Assembly (NCBI RefSeq): GCF_012927355.1
Contig: NZ_JABBGK010000001.1
Coordinates: 1,358,649-1,422,648, forward strand
DNA: 64,000 bases
Direction of reading: 5' to 3'
From: Rhizobium terricola
GTDB taxonomy: Bacteria > Pseudomonadota > Alphaproteobacteria > Rhizobiales > Rhizobiaceae
Position numbers and translations under genes: made by a program. The notes beneath the pieces are model-generated. The model made no database searches and was not told where the DNA came from. It saw only the letters and a list, made by a program, of their open reading frames with translations. Shown here one piece after another: positions 39,980 through 49,367 of the stretch (the stretch's first letter is position 1; each line of letters opens with the position of its first letter).

Positions 39980-40699
39980 ATGATCTTCTCCCCGCCGCTC
40001 GTCCCTGCCCGGCTCATCCGCCGCTACAAGCGCTTCCTGTTCGACGCAGTGCTCGAAGACGGCCGCGAAATCACGGGCTTTTGCCCCAATACCGGCTCGA
40101 TGCTGGGGCTGACGGAGCCGGGCTCGCGGATCTGGCTCTCGGAACATGACAGCCCTAACCGCAAGCATGCCCATGCCTTCGAACTGATTGAAGCGGCGGG
40201 CACGGTGGTCGGCGTCCATGCGGCGCTCGCCAACAGGCTGGCGGAAGAAGCCATTCGGGCCGGTCTCGTGGCGGATCTAGCCGACTACCCGACGATCGCC
40301 CGCGAGCAACGTTATGGCGCTCGGTCTCGGATCGACTTCCTGCTGAGCGGCCCCGACCGACCGGCCGCCTATGTCGAGGTGAAGAACGTCCACTTCACCC
40401 GGAAGGTCGGACTTGCGGAGTTCCCTGACACGACCACCGCCCGCGGCGCCCGGCATCTTACCGAACTCGTCGAAGTGGTCCGGGCAGGCCAAAGGGCGGT
40501 CATGCTCTATCTGGTGCAGCGTGAGGATTGCAACGCCCTGCGCATCTGCGGCGATCTCGACCCCGTCTATGCTGAGAATTTTGCCGCCGCGATTGCCGCC
40601 GGCGTCGAGGCATATGCGGTCAAATGCAGGGTCACGCCCGCGGAAATTGTGCCGCTCGGGCCGATCGCAATGGACGAACCCCGCCTCGCTGCTTTATGA
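39980..40699 (+). CDS. sfsA: DNA/RNA nuclease SfsA family
   Basis: This 239-residue SfsA-family protein is named for sugar-fermentation stimulation in E. coli, and later work suggests nuclease activity. Family motifs are [37 protein letters not shown] and the PD-(D/E)xK-like strand [25 protein letters not shown] and VQREDCNA lie later in the chain. The ATG at 39980 gives the family length. It follows phaC by 69 bases, and map follows by 40 bases on the same strand. Confidence 0.92.
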   Translation: MIFSPPLVPARLIRRYKRFLFDAVLEDGREITGFCPNTGSMLGLTEPGSRIWLSEHDSPNRKHAHAFELIEAAGTVVGVHAALANRLAEEAIRAGLVADLADYPTIAREQRYGARSRIDFLLSGPDRPAAYVEVKNVHFTRKVGLAEFPDTTTARGARHLTELVEVVRAGQRAVMLYLVQREDCNALRICGDLDPVYAENFAAAIAAGVEAYAVKCRVTPAEIVPLGPIAMDEPRLAAL

Positions 40700-40739
40700 A
40701 CGGGGAAACACAGCAGTTCAATCGACCGAAAGCGGACGA

Positions 40740-41576
40740 ATGGTAACCTATATCGACGCGGCTTCCGCCCCGCTCAAGAATACCGGTGCAATCAGGCTCT
40801 ATGGGCCCGAGGATTTCGCAGGCATGCGCAAGGCCTGCCAACTGACGGCACGCTGTCTCGACGAACTCGTGCCGATGGTGAAACCCGGCGTCACCACCGA
40901 TGCCATCGACCGCTTCGTCTTCGAGTTCGGCATGGACAATGGCGCGCTGCCGGCCACGCTGAACTATCGCGGCTATACCAAGTCGGTCTGCACCTCGATC
41001 AACCACGTCGTCTGCCACGGCATCCCGAACGACAAGCCCCTGCGTGACGGCGATATCGTCAACATCGACGTGACCTATGTCCTCGACGGCTGGCACGGCG
41101 ATTCGAGCCGCATGTATCCGGTCGGCGAAATCAAGCGCGCGGCCGAGCGGTTGCTCGAAGTCACCTATGAATGCCTGCTGCGCGGGATTGCCGCCGTGAA
41201 GCCTGGCGCCCGCACCGGCGCAATTGGCGAAGCGATCCAGACCTATGCCGAAGCCGAGCGTTGCTCCGTGGTGCGCGATTTCTGCGGTCACGGCGTCGGT
41301 AAGCTGTTCCATGACAGCCCGAACATCCTGCATTACGGCCGCGCCAGCGAGGGGCCGGAACTGAAGGAAGGCATGATCTTCACCATCGAGCCGATGATCA
41401 ATCTCGGCAAGCCGCATGTGAAGGTACTCGCCGATGGCTGGACCGCGGTGACCCGCGACCGTTCGCTGACCGCGCAATACGAACATGCCGTCGGCGTGAC
41501 GGCGACGGGCTGCGAGATCTTCACCCTGTCGCCGGGCGGTTTCGACCGGCCGGGCCTGCCGCCACTCAAAGGCTGA
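40740..41576 (+). CDS. map: Type I methionine aminopeptidase
   Basis: Map removes the initiator methionine from nascent proteins. The 278-residue product has the pita-bread fold with the five metal ligands in their usual motifs: INIDVTYVLDGWHGDSSRMY (two aspartates), FCGHGVGKLFH (histidine), FTIEPMI and AQYEHAVG (glutamates). The substrate-side SINHVVCHGIP is also intact. The N-terminus carries about 20 extra residues, usual in rhizobia. It lies four bases ahead of radC, so the two are co-translated. Confidence 0.95.
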   Translation: MVTYIDAASAPLKNTGAIRLYGPEDFAGMRKACQLTARCLDELVPMVKPGVTTDAIDRFVFEFGMDNGALPATLNYRGYTKSVCTSINHVVCHGIPNDKPLRDGDIVNIDVTYVLDGWHGDSSRMYPVGEIKRAAERLLEVTYECLLRGIAAVKPGARTGAIGEAIQTYAEAERCSVVRDFCGHGVGKLFHDSPNILHYGRASEGPELKEGMIFTIEPMINLGKPHVKVLADGWTAVTRDRSLTAQYEHAVGVTATGCEIFTLSPGGFDRPGLPPLKG

Positions 41577-41579
41577 CCC

Positions 41580-42434
41580 ATGGCAAAGCCTCCTGCTCCC
41601 GGCCCCCACGACGACGAAGACGCTCCGGCCTTCGACCTGTCGGGGCCGGCAGGAGGTGGAATGCCGCCGGTCGACGACGAGCGAGGCTTCTTCGCCGAGC
41701 AGCCACCGAAAGCGGGCGCCCTGAAGAAGCGGGCCGCGATCGGCGATGTGGTCGAAACGCCCGAGACCCATTACCACGGCCATCGCGACCGCCTGCGCAG
41801 TCGCTTTCGCGACAGCGGCGACACCGCGCTCGCCGACTACGAGATCCTCGAACTCCTCCTCTTCCGCCTGATCCCGCGGCGCGATACAAAGCCGATTGCA
41901 AAGGCGCTGATCGCCCGTTTCGGCACGCTGGCAGGCGTGATCGGCGCCAACCCGGCGCTGCTTCAGGAAGTGAAGGGCGTCGGAGAAAACGTCGCGCTCG
42001 ACCTGAAGCTGGTCGCCAGCGTCGCCCAGCGCATGCTGAAGAGCGAAATCCGCGGCAAGCAGGTGCTGTCGTCCTGGTCCTCGGTGATCGACTATTGCCA
42101 CACCGCCATGGCCTATGAATCGACCGAACAATTCCGCATCCTGTTCCTCGACAAGCGCAATGCGCTGATCGCCGACGAGGTGCAGGGCCGCGGCACCGTC
42201 GATCACACGCCGGTCTATCCGCGCGAGGTGGTGAAGCGGGCGCTGGAGCTGTCGGCCACCGCCATCATTCTGGTCCACAACCATCCCTCCGGCGACCCGA
42301 CACCGTCGCGGGCCGACATCGACATGACCAAGATGATCGTCGACACGGCGAAACCCCTCGGCATCACGGTGCATGACCACATCATCATCGGCCGGGACGG
42401 TCATGCAAGTCTCAGAGGCCTCAGGCTGATCTGA
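41580..42434 (+). CDS. radC: DNA repair protein RadC (JAB/MPN domain)
   Basis: This 284-residue RadC-family protein has a disordered N-terminus (1-60), a helix-hairpin-helix region ([21 protein letters not shown]) and an MPN/JAMM metalloprotease-like domain. The JAMM metal site is visible as [19 protein letters not shown]. Despite the name, a direct DNA repair role is not well supported for the family, and some members occur with mobile elements. This one is in a conserved map-radC context, so it is the chromosomal copy. Confidence 0.93.
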   Translation: MAKPPAPGPHDDEDAPAFDLSGPAGGGMPPVDDERGFFAEQPPKAGALKKRAAIGDVVETPETHYHGHRDRLRSRFRDSGDTALADYEILELLLFRLIPRRDTKPIAKALIARFGTLAGVIGANPALLQEVKGVGENVALDLKLVASVAQRMLKSEIRGKQVLSSWSSVIDYCHTAMAYESTEQFRILFLDKRNALIADEVQGRGTVDHTPVYPREVVKRALELSATAIILVHNHPSGDPTPSRADIDMTKMIVDTAKPLGITVHDHIIIGRDGHASLRGLRLI

Positions 42435-42561
42435 CATGTCGCTTCTGTCCATGTCGCAATGCGGAATCGATAACGAAACGGTTAGGATGGACTGCTAGTC
42501 TAACCCCCGGGACATCTTGCAGCGTGTGCGGTTCTCGCGCGCGTCATTCGGGGACATCGGC

Positions 42562-43965
42562 ATGAACCAATATGATTTCGTCGTCGTCGGCAGCGGACCG
42601 GCAGGCCGTCGTGCTGCCATCCAGGCCGCCAAGCTCGGCAAGAAGGTGCTGGTGATCGAGAAGGGTACGCGCGTCGGCGGCGTGTCGGTGCATACCGGAA
42701 CCATCCCCTCCAAGACGCTTCGCGAGACGGCACTCAACCTGACCGGATGGCGCGAGCGCGGCTTTTACGGCCGCAGCTACCGCGTGAAGCAGGAGATCAA
42801 TGCCGACGACCTGCGCCGGCGGCTGCTGATCACGCTGGACCACGAAGTGGACGTCCTGGAGCACCAGTTCGCCCGCAATCGCGTGTCCCAACTACGGGGT
42901 GCCGCGCGGTTCATCGATCCGCATACGCTGGAGGTCGAGAAGGACGACGGCGAGCTGATCCGGGTCCATGCCGGCGCGGTCCTGCTGGCCGTGGGCACCA
43001 AGCCCTACCGCCCCGCACATATCCCCTTCGATGGCGAAGCTGTCCTGGACAGCGACGAGATCCTCGAAATCAAGGAGGTTCCGCGCTCGATGGTGGTCAT
43101 CGGTGCCGGCGTCATCGGTATCGAATATGCAACGATCTTCTCCGCACTCGACACGGCAGTCACCGTGATCGAGCCGCGCGACACCATGCTCGACTTCCTC
43201 GACAAGGAGATCGTCGAGGACTTCGCCTACCAGCTGCGCGACCGCAACATGAAGCTGGTCTTCGGCCAGACTGTCGAAAAGGTCGAAAAGGAGCCGACCG
43301 GCAAGTGTCGCGTGACGCTGCAGAACGGCCGTTCCATGATCGCGGAGATGGTGTTGTTCGCCGCCGGACGGGTCGGCGCCACCGACAGCCTCAATCTCGA
43401 GGCCTGCGGGCTGGAGGCCGACAATCGCGGCCGCCTGAAGGTCAATCCGGACACCTTCCAGACCTCTGTTTCGAATATCTACGCCGCTGGCGACGTGGTC
43501 GGCTTCCCTTCCCTTGCCTCGACCTCGATGGAACAGGGCCGCATCGCCGCCCGGCATGCCGTCGGTGCCCCGGCACACGAGCCGCCGCAATACTTCCCCT
43601 ACGGCATCTATGCCGTGCCCGAGATCTCGACCTGCGGCCTCACCGAAGAGGAAGTGCAGCAGCGCGGCATTCCCTATGAATGCGGCGTCGCCCATTTCCG
43701 CGAGACCTCGCGCGGCCATATCATGGGGCTCGACAGCGGTCTCCTGAAGATGATCTTCTCGCTGAAGACCCGACGCCTGCTCGGCGTCCACATCGTCGGC
43801 GAAGGGGCGACCGAGCTTGTCCACATCGGACAGGCCGTGCTGAACCTCAAGGGCACCGTCGAATATTTCGTCGAGAACACCTTCAACTACCCGACGCTCG
43901 CCGAGGCCTACAAGATCGCAGGCCTCGACGCGTGGAACCGCATGGGTGAACTGAAGAAGGAATAA
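42562..43965 (+). CDS. sthA: Soluble pyridine nucleotide transhydrogenase (Si-specific)
   Basis: SthA transfers hydride between NADPH and NAD+. The 467-residue flavoprotein has the FAD site VVVGSGPAGRRAAIQAA, the NAD(P) site VVIGAGVIGIEYATIF and the late FAD segment IYAAGDVVGFPSLAS. Related disulfide reductases carry C-x4-C in the first domain. Here the segment reads GGVSVHTGTIPSKTLRE with no cysteine, which is expected for a transhydrogenase and excludes lipoamide or glutathione reductase. GGGGA lies about seven bases before the ATG at 42562. It converges on the oxidoreductase gene. Confidence 0.92.
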   Translation: MNQYDFVVVGSGPAGRRAAIQAAKLGKKVLVIEKGTRVGGVSVHTGTIPSKTLRETALNLTGWRERGFYGRSYRVKQEINADDLRRRLLITLDHEVDVLEHQFARNRVSQLRGAARFIDPHTLEVEKDDGELIRVHAGAVLLAVGTKPYRPAHIPFDGEAVLDSDEILEIKEVPRSMVVIGAGVIGIEYATIFSALDTAVTVIEPRDTMLDFLDKEIVEDFAYQLRDRNMKLVFGQTVEKVEKEPTGKCRVTLQNGRSMIAEMVLFAAGRVGATDSLNLEACGLEADNRGRLKVNPDTFQTSVSNIYAAGDVVGFPSLASTSMEQGRIAARHAVGAPAHEPPQYFPYGIYAVPEISTCGLTEEEVQQRGIPYECGVAHFRETSRGHIMGLDSGLLKMIFSLKTRRLLGVHIVGEGATELVHIGQAVLNLKGTVEYFVENTFNYPTLAEAYKIAGLDAWNRMGELKKE

Positions 43966-43971
43966 CCGTCA

Positions 43972-44001
43972 AGCGGTAGTCCACCTAGCGGTAGTCCACC
44001 C
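43972..44001. repeat. 15-base tandem repeat over the oxidoreductase stop codon
   Basis: Two adjacent copies of AGCGGTAGTCCACC(T/C) cover the last codons and stop of the oxidoreductase gene. It looks like a recent local duplication just outside the coding end. Confidence 0.7.
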
Positions 44002-45148
44002 AGACGGCACCGGCATCGGCGGACCGGACGCAGTTTTCTACCCAGCGGACGCCTTCGAGACCGGCATCAATCCCCGGAAACGTCAGCTTCTCCATACCCT
44101 CAGGCGCAAGACCGCGTCTGCCGTTTATGGCGTATGCGAAACGCCGATAGAGGTTCGCCCAGGCCTCGAACAGGCCTTCCGGGTGGCCACCGCCGATGCG
44201 GTCGTCGATCCGCGCCTCGGGATAGAGATAGTCCATACCGCGTTCGAGAATGCGCACCGGCTCGCCCTGGATCTCATAGGAGAGCTGGTTGGGCCGCTCG
44301 TCCCACCATTCGATGCTTGCCTTCTCGCCGACGATGCGCAGCTTCTGGCCGTGCATTGAACCCGCATTGACGGCGCTCGACCAGACGGTGCCAATCGCGC
44401 CGTTGTCGTATTCCATCAGGGTGACGGCATTGTCCTCAAGCGGCGCGCGGCTCCTGACGAAGCTCTGGCGGGCGCACATCAGCCGCGTGATCCTCAGATG
44501 CGGCAGGATCACTTCGGAAAGGTGGAGGGGGTGCGTGCCGATATCGCCCAGAACGTAGCTCGGGCCGGCGAATTTCGGGTCGACGCGCCATTTCGTCGAA
44601 GGGTTCTGTTCCTCCACCGGAGCGGAATGAAAGCCGTGGGCGAATTGAAGGTTGACGATTCGGATCTCGCCGAGATCGCCGTTTCGCACCATGACCCGGG
44701 CCTGCTCGATCATCTGGTGGCCGGCATAACCATAGGTCACGCCGACGATCCGGCCCCGCTCCTCGGAAAGCGTCTTGAGTTCCTCCGCCTCGGCCACCGT
44801 GAAGCAGAGCGGCTTTTCGCAGACGACGTGCAGATCGTGCTCCAGGGCTGCCTTGCAGATGGCGAAATGGGTGTTGTTCGGCGTGGCGATCGAGACCGCC
44901 TGAATGCCGTCAGGGCGTTTTGCCTCCGCCGCGAACATGGAAAGATAGTCCGGATAGCCGCGCTCCGCGTCGAGCCCCAGATCGACGGCGAAGGCCCGGC
45001 CGCGCTCCGGATCGATGTCGAAGGCGCCTGCGACCAGACGGAACACATCGTCGCGCAGGGCGGCCGAGCGGTGGATGGAGCCGATCTGGCTTCCTCGCCC
45101 GCCGCCGACCATGCCCCAGCGGATCGCGCCGCTTTTTGTGTCTGCCAT
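43985..45148 (-). CDS. Gfo/Idh/MocA family oxidoreductase
   Basis: This 387-residue NAD(P)-dependent dehydrogenase has a Rossmann N-terminus (WGMVGGGRGSQIGSIHR), the SIATPNNTHF strand and the diagnostic EKPL motif (VVCEKPLCFTVAEAEEL). The C-terminal dimer domain holds a DIGTHPLHL active-site helix. Family members oxidise sugars, inositols or their derivatives, and the substrate is unknown here. It is the last gene of a three-gene minus-strand operon with two sugar-isomerase-like genes. GGAAGGA precedes the ATG. Its stop codon lies in a 15-base tandem repeat (43972-44001). Confidence 0.9.
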   Translation of the reverse strand: MADTKSGAIRWGMVGGGRGSQIGSIHRSAALRDDVFRLVAGAFDIDPERGRAFAVDLGLDAERGYPDYLSMFAAEAKRPDGIQAVSIATPNNTHFAICKAALEHDLHVVCEKPLCFTVAEAEELKTLSEERGRIVGVTYGYAGHQMIEQARVMVRNGDLGEIRIVNLQFAHGFHSAPVEEQNPSTKWRVDPKFAGPSYVLGDIGTHPLHLSEVILPHLRITRLMCARQSFVRSRAPLEDNAVTLMEYDNGAIGTVWSSAVNAGSMHGQKLRIVGEKASIEWWDERPNQLSYEIQGEPVRILERGMDYLYPEARIDDRIGGGHPEGLFEAWANLYRRFAYAINGRRGLAPEGMEKLTFPGIDAGLEGVRWVENCVRSADAGAVWVDYR

Positions 45149-45164
45149 TATACGTCCTTCCCTC

Positions 45165-46088
45165 TCAGAAACCAACGGAGCGCAGGTAGTCGCGGCTTTC
45201 CTTGACGTCCGAGAGACTGCCGGCGACGCTTCTCGGGTCGCGCTCCTGCTCAACCGTGATGAAGCCGTGATAGCCGATCGCCGTGAGCGTCCGGCGGATT
45301 GCGGGATAGTCGATCACGCCGCGACCGATCGGGCTCATGACACCTTCGGCACAGGCCTCGAAGAAGCGGATCTTCTTCGCCATCACTCGATCGAAGACCG
45401 CCTTGTCGATATCCTTGAAATGCACGTAGTCGAGCCTGTCGGCGTAACGCACAAGGGTATCGACCGGGTCCATGCCCGCATACCAGGTGTGGCCTGTGTC
45501 GATGCAGAAGCCGGCGACCTCCTTCGGCACGTCGCGGGCGATCCTGTCGATCTCGTCGGCGAATTCGATATAGCCGCCGGGATGGGGATGGATGACGGCG
45601 CGTACGCCGAACTCGTCGCGGGCACAGGTGGCGATCGCCATGATGTTGTCGACCATGCCGGCCCAGGCTTCGTCCGACAGGCGCGGCGCGCGATCGGAAT
45701 GACCGGCGGCAAAGTCGCGCTCGTCATGGCCCCAGTCCATGACCGTGAGATAGGGCGTTGCGAAACGCTGCCCCGGCGACTGCTCGGGCTGCGGCAGCTG
45801 CGTCGTCACCGCGCAGATCTCGCGCGTCTGCCTCACCAGGTTGTCGCGATTGGCCGGAGAGACCAGATCGTCGAAGATGGTGCCGGCAACGATGAAGAGA
45901 CCGCGGTCGGACAGCGCCTTCGCGACCAGGGCGCTGTCCAGCGGCACATAGCCATAAGGTCCAAGTTCGAGCCCGCCATAACCGGCGGCTGCGGCCTCGT
46001 CGAAGACACGTTCCCAGGCGGGTAGGTTCGGATTTCGGACGTCGTCCACGCCCCAGCAGCAGGGGGCGGTCGTGATCGTGATGCTCAC
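45165..46088 (-). CDS. Sugar phosphate isomerase/epimerase-like TIM barrel (IolE-like)
   Basis: This 307-residue xylose-isomerase-like TIM barrel resembles the 2-keto-myo-inositol dehydratase/IolE and hydroxypyruvate isomerase group. Visible features are TITTAPCCWGV at the N-terminus, GLELGPYGY and the metal-site strands VIHPHPGGYIEF, FCIDTGHTWYAG and YVHFKDID. ITVEQERDP lies near the end. It precedes the oxidoreductase gene by 16 bases and follows a second barrel gene. The combination points to dehydrogenation and isomerisation or dehydration of a cyclitol or sugar, which is inference. Confidence 0.88.
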   Translation of the reverse strand: MSITITTAPCCWGVDDVRNPNLPAWERVFDEAAAAGYGGLELGPYGYVPLDSALVAKALSDRGLFIVAGTIFDDLVSPANRDNLVRQTREICAVTTQLPQPEQSPGQRFATPYLTVMDWGHDERDFAAGHSDRAPRLSDEAWAGMVDNIMAIATCARDEFGVRAVIHPHPGGYIEFADEIDRIARDVPKEVAGFCIDTGHTWYAGMDPVDTLVRYADRLDYVHFKDIDKAVFDRVMAKKIRFFEACAEGVMSPIGRGVIDYPAIRRTLTAIGYHGFITVEQERDPRSVAGSLSDVKESRDYLRSVGF

Positions 46089-46148
46089 GGTTCGGGTTCC
46101 TGTTTCAACGATGGCCAGCAGTTGATGACGGCTGCGGCGGGTGCACGC

Positions 46149-47063
46149 TCAGGCGCCCTTTGCGCCCCAGTATTTGTCGACGTATTTCTGGATCTCGGCG
46201 CGCATGAAGCGACCCGACTGGTCGGCCTTGTCCTCCCAGCCGAAGACGCAGGCCGTGACGATGCCGTCGAAGCCGACCGCGGCGAGCGAGGAGAAGAAGA
46301 CATCCCAGTCGATTTCGCCCTGGTACATGTTCATGTGCTGGTGGATCGTCACCTTCGCGCCCGGTGGATTGATGATATAGCGCAGCCCCGAGGACGCCTT
46401 GTGGTTATAGGTATCGGCCACGTGTACATGGGCAATCAGCGGGCCGGCATCGCGGATCATCTTCGCCATGTCGTCACCGAAGTAGAAGGTATGCGGCGCG
46501 CAATAGAGGAACTTGACGTTGTTCGAGCCGATGGTCTTCAGCATGTCGATCGCCGGATGCAGCGTCTCGCACCAATCTTCCGGATGCGGCTCCATGTTGA
46601 GGGTGACTCCCTCCTTTTCGAAGACCGGGACCAGTTCCTCCATCGAGCGCCACCAGGCCGCCTCGCTGTGTTCGTGGTTGTGCATGCCGCCGCAGCAGCT
46701 GGAACGGTGGCCACGATCCGGCGACGGGCCGCGGCCGAATTCGGAATTCATCGTGTCGCAGCCCATCTCGGAGGAGATCCGGATCGCCTCCTTCCAGTAG
46801 CGCACGGCAGCCTGTCGCTCGTCCTCATGTGGGCTGGCCCAACGATACATCGGCAGGATCGAGGCGAGCTGCACGCCATGGTCCTTCAAGGCCTTCTTGA
46901 ACTCGGCGATGCGCTCCTTGTGGGCGCGCGGCCTCACCCACCAGGGAAGGAAATCGTCGCGCGGCGAGAGCTCGATGTATTCGTAACCGAGTTCGGCGGC
47001 CTTGCGGCAGAGGTCATTGAGGCCGAGATGCCGGTGCATATGGGGGTCGAGTGCGATCTTCAT
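46149..47063 (-). CDS. Sugar phosphate isomerase/epimerase family TIM barrel
   Basis: This 304-residue xylose-isomerase-like barrel is distinct from its neighbour. It has IALDPHMHRHLGL, the acidic strand YEYIELSPRDDFLPWW, LNMEPHPEDW (metal ligand Glu), the VKFLYCAPHTFYFG strand and IAHVHVADT with its metal-binding His. A Cys/Gly insert (HRSSCCGGMHNHEHSE) is unusual. It is the first gene of the operon that runs to 43985. It is divergent from the LacI-type regulator, with a perfect palindrome in the gap. Confidence 0.87.
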   Translation of the reverse strand: MKIALDPHMHRHLGLNDLCRKAAELGYEYIELSPRDDFLPWWVRPRAHKERIAEFKKALKDHGVQLASILPMYRWASPHEDERQAAVRYWKEAIRISSEMGCDTMNSEFGRGPSPDRGHRSSCCGGMHNHEHSEAAWWRSMEELVPVFEKEGVTLNMEPHPEDWCETLHPAIDMLKTIGSNNVKFLYCAPHTFYFGDDMAKMIRDAGPLIAHVHVADTYNHKASSGLRYIINPPGAKVTIHQHMNMYQGEIDWDVFFSSLAAVGFDGIVTACVFGWEDKADQSGRFMRAEIQKYVDKYWGAKGA

Positions 47064-47200
47064 CCGTGTTCCTCCGTCATCCGCCCTGCCCGTCGCGGCA
47101 GCGGATCCATTGCTTGGCTCGGTCGATTGTCAGGCTTCGGTTGTCCTCCCGAATTGCTGTCAGGCTAGTCCGCACTTGTCATCATTCGCCAATGCTACGT

Positions 47201-47216
47201 TGATCAAATTTGATCA
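47201..47216. promoter_or_regulatory. Palindromic operator for the LacI-type regulator
   Basis: TGATCAAATTTGATCA is a perfect 16-base palindrome in the 202-base gap between the divergent isomerase operon and the regulator gene. It lies 49 bases before the regulator ATG. Its position and symmetry suit autoregulation and control of the operon. Confidence 0.65.
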
Positions 47217-47265
47217 TTGACCGGACAGGCCGGCAGTGTTCCTCTCGCAGAGGCAGGAGAATGGG

Positions 47266-48270
47266 ATGGCAAGGATCACGTTGAAGGACGTCTCCGAGGC
47301 GGCAGGCGTCGGTACGGCGACGGTGGAACGGGTGCTCAACGGGCGTGGCGGCGTGCGACCCACGACCGCGGAAAAGGTGCTGCTCGCGGCCAAGCGCCTC
47401 GGCTATCGTCGCGCCCTGCCCGACACGCATCGCGGGATCCTGCGCATCGAGGTCATCCTGGTCCGGCCGGAGACCAGCTTCTATTCACGACTCAATCACG
47501 CTTTCGAACGGATCGCGGCGTTGCTCGACAAGAGCATCACGGTACACCGGACATTTGCCCGCGAAAACGACCCCGTTGAATTCGCCCATTATATCGCCCA
47601 TCCGAAAGCGCATCGTTCGGCGCTGATCGTCGTGGCGCCCGACCATCCCGACGTCGTGCAGAGCGTCCGGGCGGCCGCCGATCTCGGCATTCCGGTGGTG
47701 CAGATCATGACGCGGCCGGCGCCGGAACTGCCCTATGTCGGCATCGACAACTATGCGGCCGGCCGAACGGCCGGGCTGTTCATGGCGCACATGCTGTCCG
47801 GAAAAGCCGGGTCTTTCGTCGCCCTGTGCCACAGCGGCGCCTACGAAAATCACCGGGAACGGGTTCGCGGTTTCTCCGACTACCTCGCTGCGCACGAGGA
47901 TCGGCGGCAGAGCTTCACCGAGGTGATGTTCGACTTCGACGACGAGATGAAGACGATGGAACTGCTGAGCGGGGCACTCGCGCGGGATCCGGAGATCATC
48001 GGCGTCTATTCCGCCGGCGGCGACAATCGCGCCGTCGCTTCGGTCCTGCGCCAGCCCGGACGCAGACCGGTCGTCTGGGTGGGACACGAACTGACCGAGC
48101 AGACCCGCAGCGCCCTTGCCGACGGGACCATGTCGATCGTCATCGACCAGGCGCCGGAGGTCCAAGCGCGCCGTTCGATCGACCTGACGCTCAGCCAACT
48201 CGGCCTGATCGAGGTCGAGACCGCAGCCGAACCGGTCCGCTTCCTGACCGTGACGGCGGAGAACCTGTGA
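47266..48270 (+). CDS. LacI-family transcriptional regulator
   Basis: This 334-residue regulator starts with the LacI helix-turn-helix (ARITLKDVSEAAGVGTATVERVLN), where the usual second helix SxxTVSRVLN reads TATVERVLN. The hinge helix GVRPTTAEKVLLAAKRLGY follows. The periplasmic-binding-protein-like effector domain (about 60-334) belongs to the sugar-binding type 1/4 group, with GIDNYAAGRTAGLFMAHML. AGGAG is six bases before the ATG at 47266. It probably controls the divergent oxidoreductase/isomerase operon and senses its substrate. Confidence 0.9.
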   Translation: MARITLKDVSEAAGVGTATVERVLNGRGGVRPTTAEKVLLAAKRLGYRRALPDTHRGILRIEVILVRPETSFYSRLNHAFERIAALLDKSITVHRTFARENDPVEFAHYIAHPKAHRSALIVVAPDHPDVVQSVRAAADLGIPVVQIMTRPAPELPYVGIDNYAAGRTAGLFMAHMLSGKAGSFVALCHSGAYENHRERVRGFSDYLAAHEDRRQSFTEVMFDFDDEMKTMELLSGALARDPEIIGVYSAGGDNRAVASVLRQPGRRPVVWVGHELTEQTRSALADGTMSIVIDQAPEVQARRSIDLTLSQLGLIEVETAAEPVRFLTVTAENL

Positions 48271-48312
48271 AACGCCCGCCCTGCACGTCGGCGCGACACA
48301 GCGCTTTCGCGC

Positions 48313-49233
48313 TCAGGCAGGCGGTGACGTCGTCGGCTCCCCGGACGCCCGCGTCTGGCCGATGATCCACTCGATCAGCACATGGCGGGCCGGCTTTGCC
48401 TCGCGGCGCTCGGGAATGACCAAATAGAAGGCTTCCTTCGGGCGGAGCGGCGCCCCGCCGATCGCGACGAGCCGTCCTTCCCGTACGAGATCGCCGGTGT
48501 TGGATTCCCAGCCCAGCATCACTCCCTGGCCCGAGAGCGCGGCCTGGGTGGCCTGTACATAGTTGGTGAAGTAGCGGCCCAGCACACGATTTTCCGGCAG
48601 GCCGTTCAGATCGAGATAGTCCTTCCACGTCAGCCAGCTCCTGTCGTCGCTGCGGACATGGAGCAGCGTTGCTGCTTGCAGGCCGCCCTCGCCCTCGAGC
48701 TGCGCGGCCAGCTTCGGGCTGCAGACCGGAACGACCTTTTCGTCGAACAGCTTCACGACCTCCCCGTCCGTCCACTCGCCTCGCCCGTAGCGGATCAGCA
48801 GATCGGCGCCCGACAGGATCTCAGGCCCGCCGATCGTCGTCATCACGTTCACCGCGATGTCGGGATGGGCGTTATAAAAATCGGCGAGCCGCGGCATCAG
48901 CCAATAGGTCGCGGTGCCGACGGTGCAGGCGATCGTCACGGAGCTTTCGATCCCGTTCTGCAACGCGCGGATCTGCGCGACCGCCTCGGCGATCCGCCCC
49001 AGTCCCTCGGAAACGCCGGCCTGCAGGATCCGACCTGCCTCGGTCAGCGTTGCTGGCCGGCTGGTTCGATCGAGCAGCTTCAGGCCGACGAAATCCTCGA
49101 GCGAGCGCAAGGCTTGGCTGACCGCCGGCTGGGTCACATTAAGCTGGTTTGCCGCCTTCTGGACGCTGCCGGTGCGCAGCACCGCCTCGAAGACCGTCAG
49201 CAGGCGCAGGGGCGGCAGGATGCGTTCGGCCAT
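48313..49233 (-). CDS. LysR-family transcriptional regulator (GcvA-like)
   Basis: This 306-residue regulator has the LysR winged helix-turn-helix at the N-terminus (PPLRLLTVFEAVLRTGSV, then AANQLNVTQPAVSQALRSLE). A linker helix and an effector domain follow, with SVTIACTVGTATYWLMPRL and DLLIRYGRGEWTDGE. The DLLIRYG element is typical of the GcvA-type branch. It is divergent from a dioxygenase-aldolase operon and is the likely local activator, with the substrate or product as co-inducer. The 134-base gap holds an ATAA-N8-TTAT element. Confidence 0.9.
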   Translation of the reverse strand: MAERILPPLRLLTVFEAVLRTGSVQKAANQLNVTQPAVSQALRSLEDFVGLKLLDRTSRPATLTEAGRILQAGVSEGLGRIAEAVAQIRALQNGIESSVTIACTVGTATYWLMPRLADFYNAHPDIAVNVMTTIGGPEILSGADLLIRYGRGEWTDGEVVKLFDEKVVPVCSPKLAAQLEGEGGLQAATLLHVRSDDRSWLTWKDYLDLNGLPENRVLGRYFTNYVQATQAALSGQGVMLGWESNTGDLVREGRLVAIGGAPLRPKEAFYLVIPERREAKPARHVLIEWIIGQTRASGEPTTSPPA

Positions 49234-49236
49234 TTC

Positions 49237-49252
49237 ATAACTCTCAGCTTAT
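49237..49252. promoter_or_regulatory. Candidate LysR-type binding site
   Basis: ATAA and TTAT are separated by eight bases just ahead of the LysR gene start, inside the divergent gap. It fits the loose dyad (T-N11-A) pattern of LysR sites, though such short matches occur often by chance. Confidence 0.3.
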
Positions 49253-49367
49253 ACTAACCAAAGGCTTTTCGATCTTTGAAATAACAAACGTCAGCTCTAT
49301 CGTCCAGAAATCGGCCTCGCGGCCAGACTATGCCGAAACAGAACATAAGATCAAAGAGGGTAATCAC

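Noticed and set aside
41580..42434. RadC as evidence of a mobile element
   Set aside because: Some RadC proteins travel with mobile elements, but here it follows map in host-like DNA with no repeats or integrase.
42562..43965. Dihydrolipoamide or glutathione reductase identity
   Set aside because: The redox C-x4-C motif is absent (GGVSVHTGTIPSK), which fits a soluble transhydrogenase instead.
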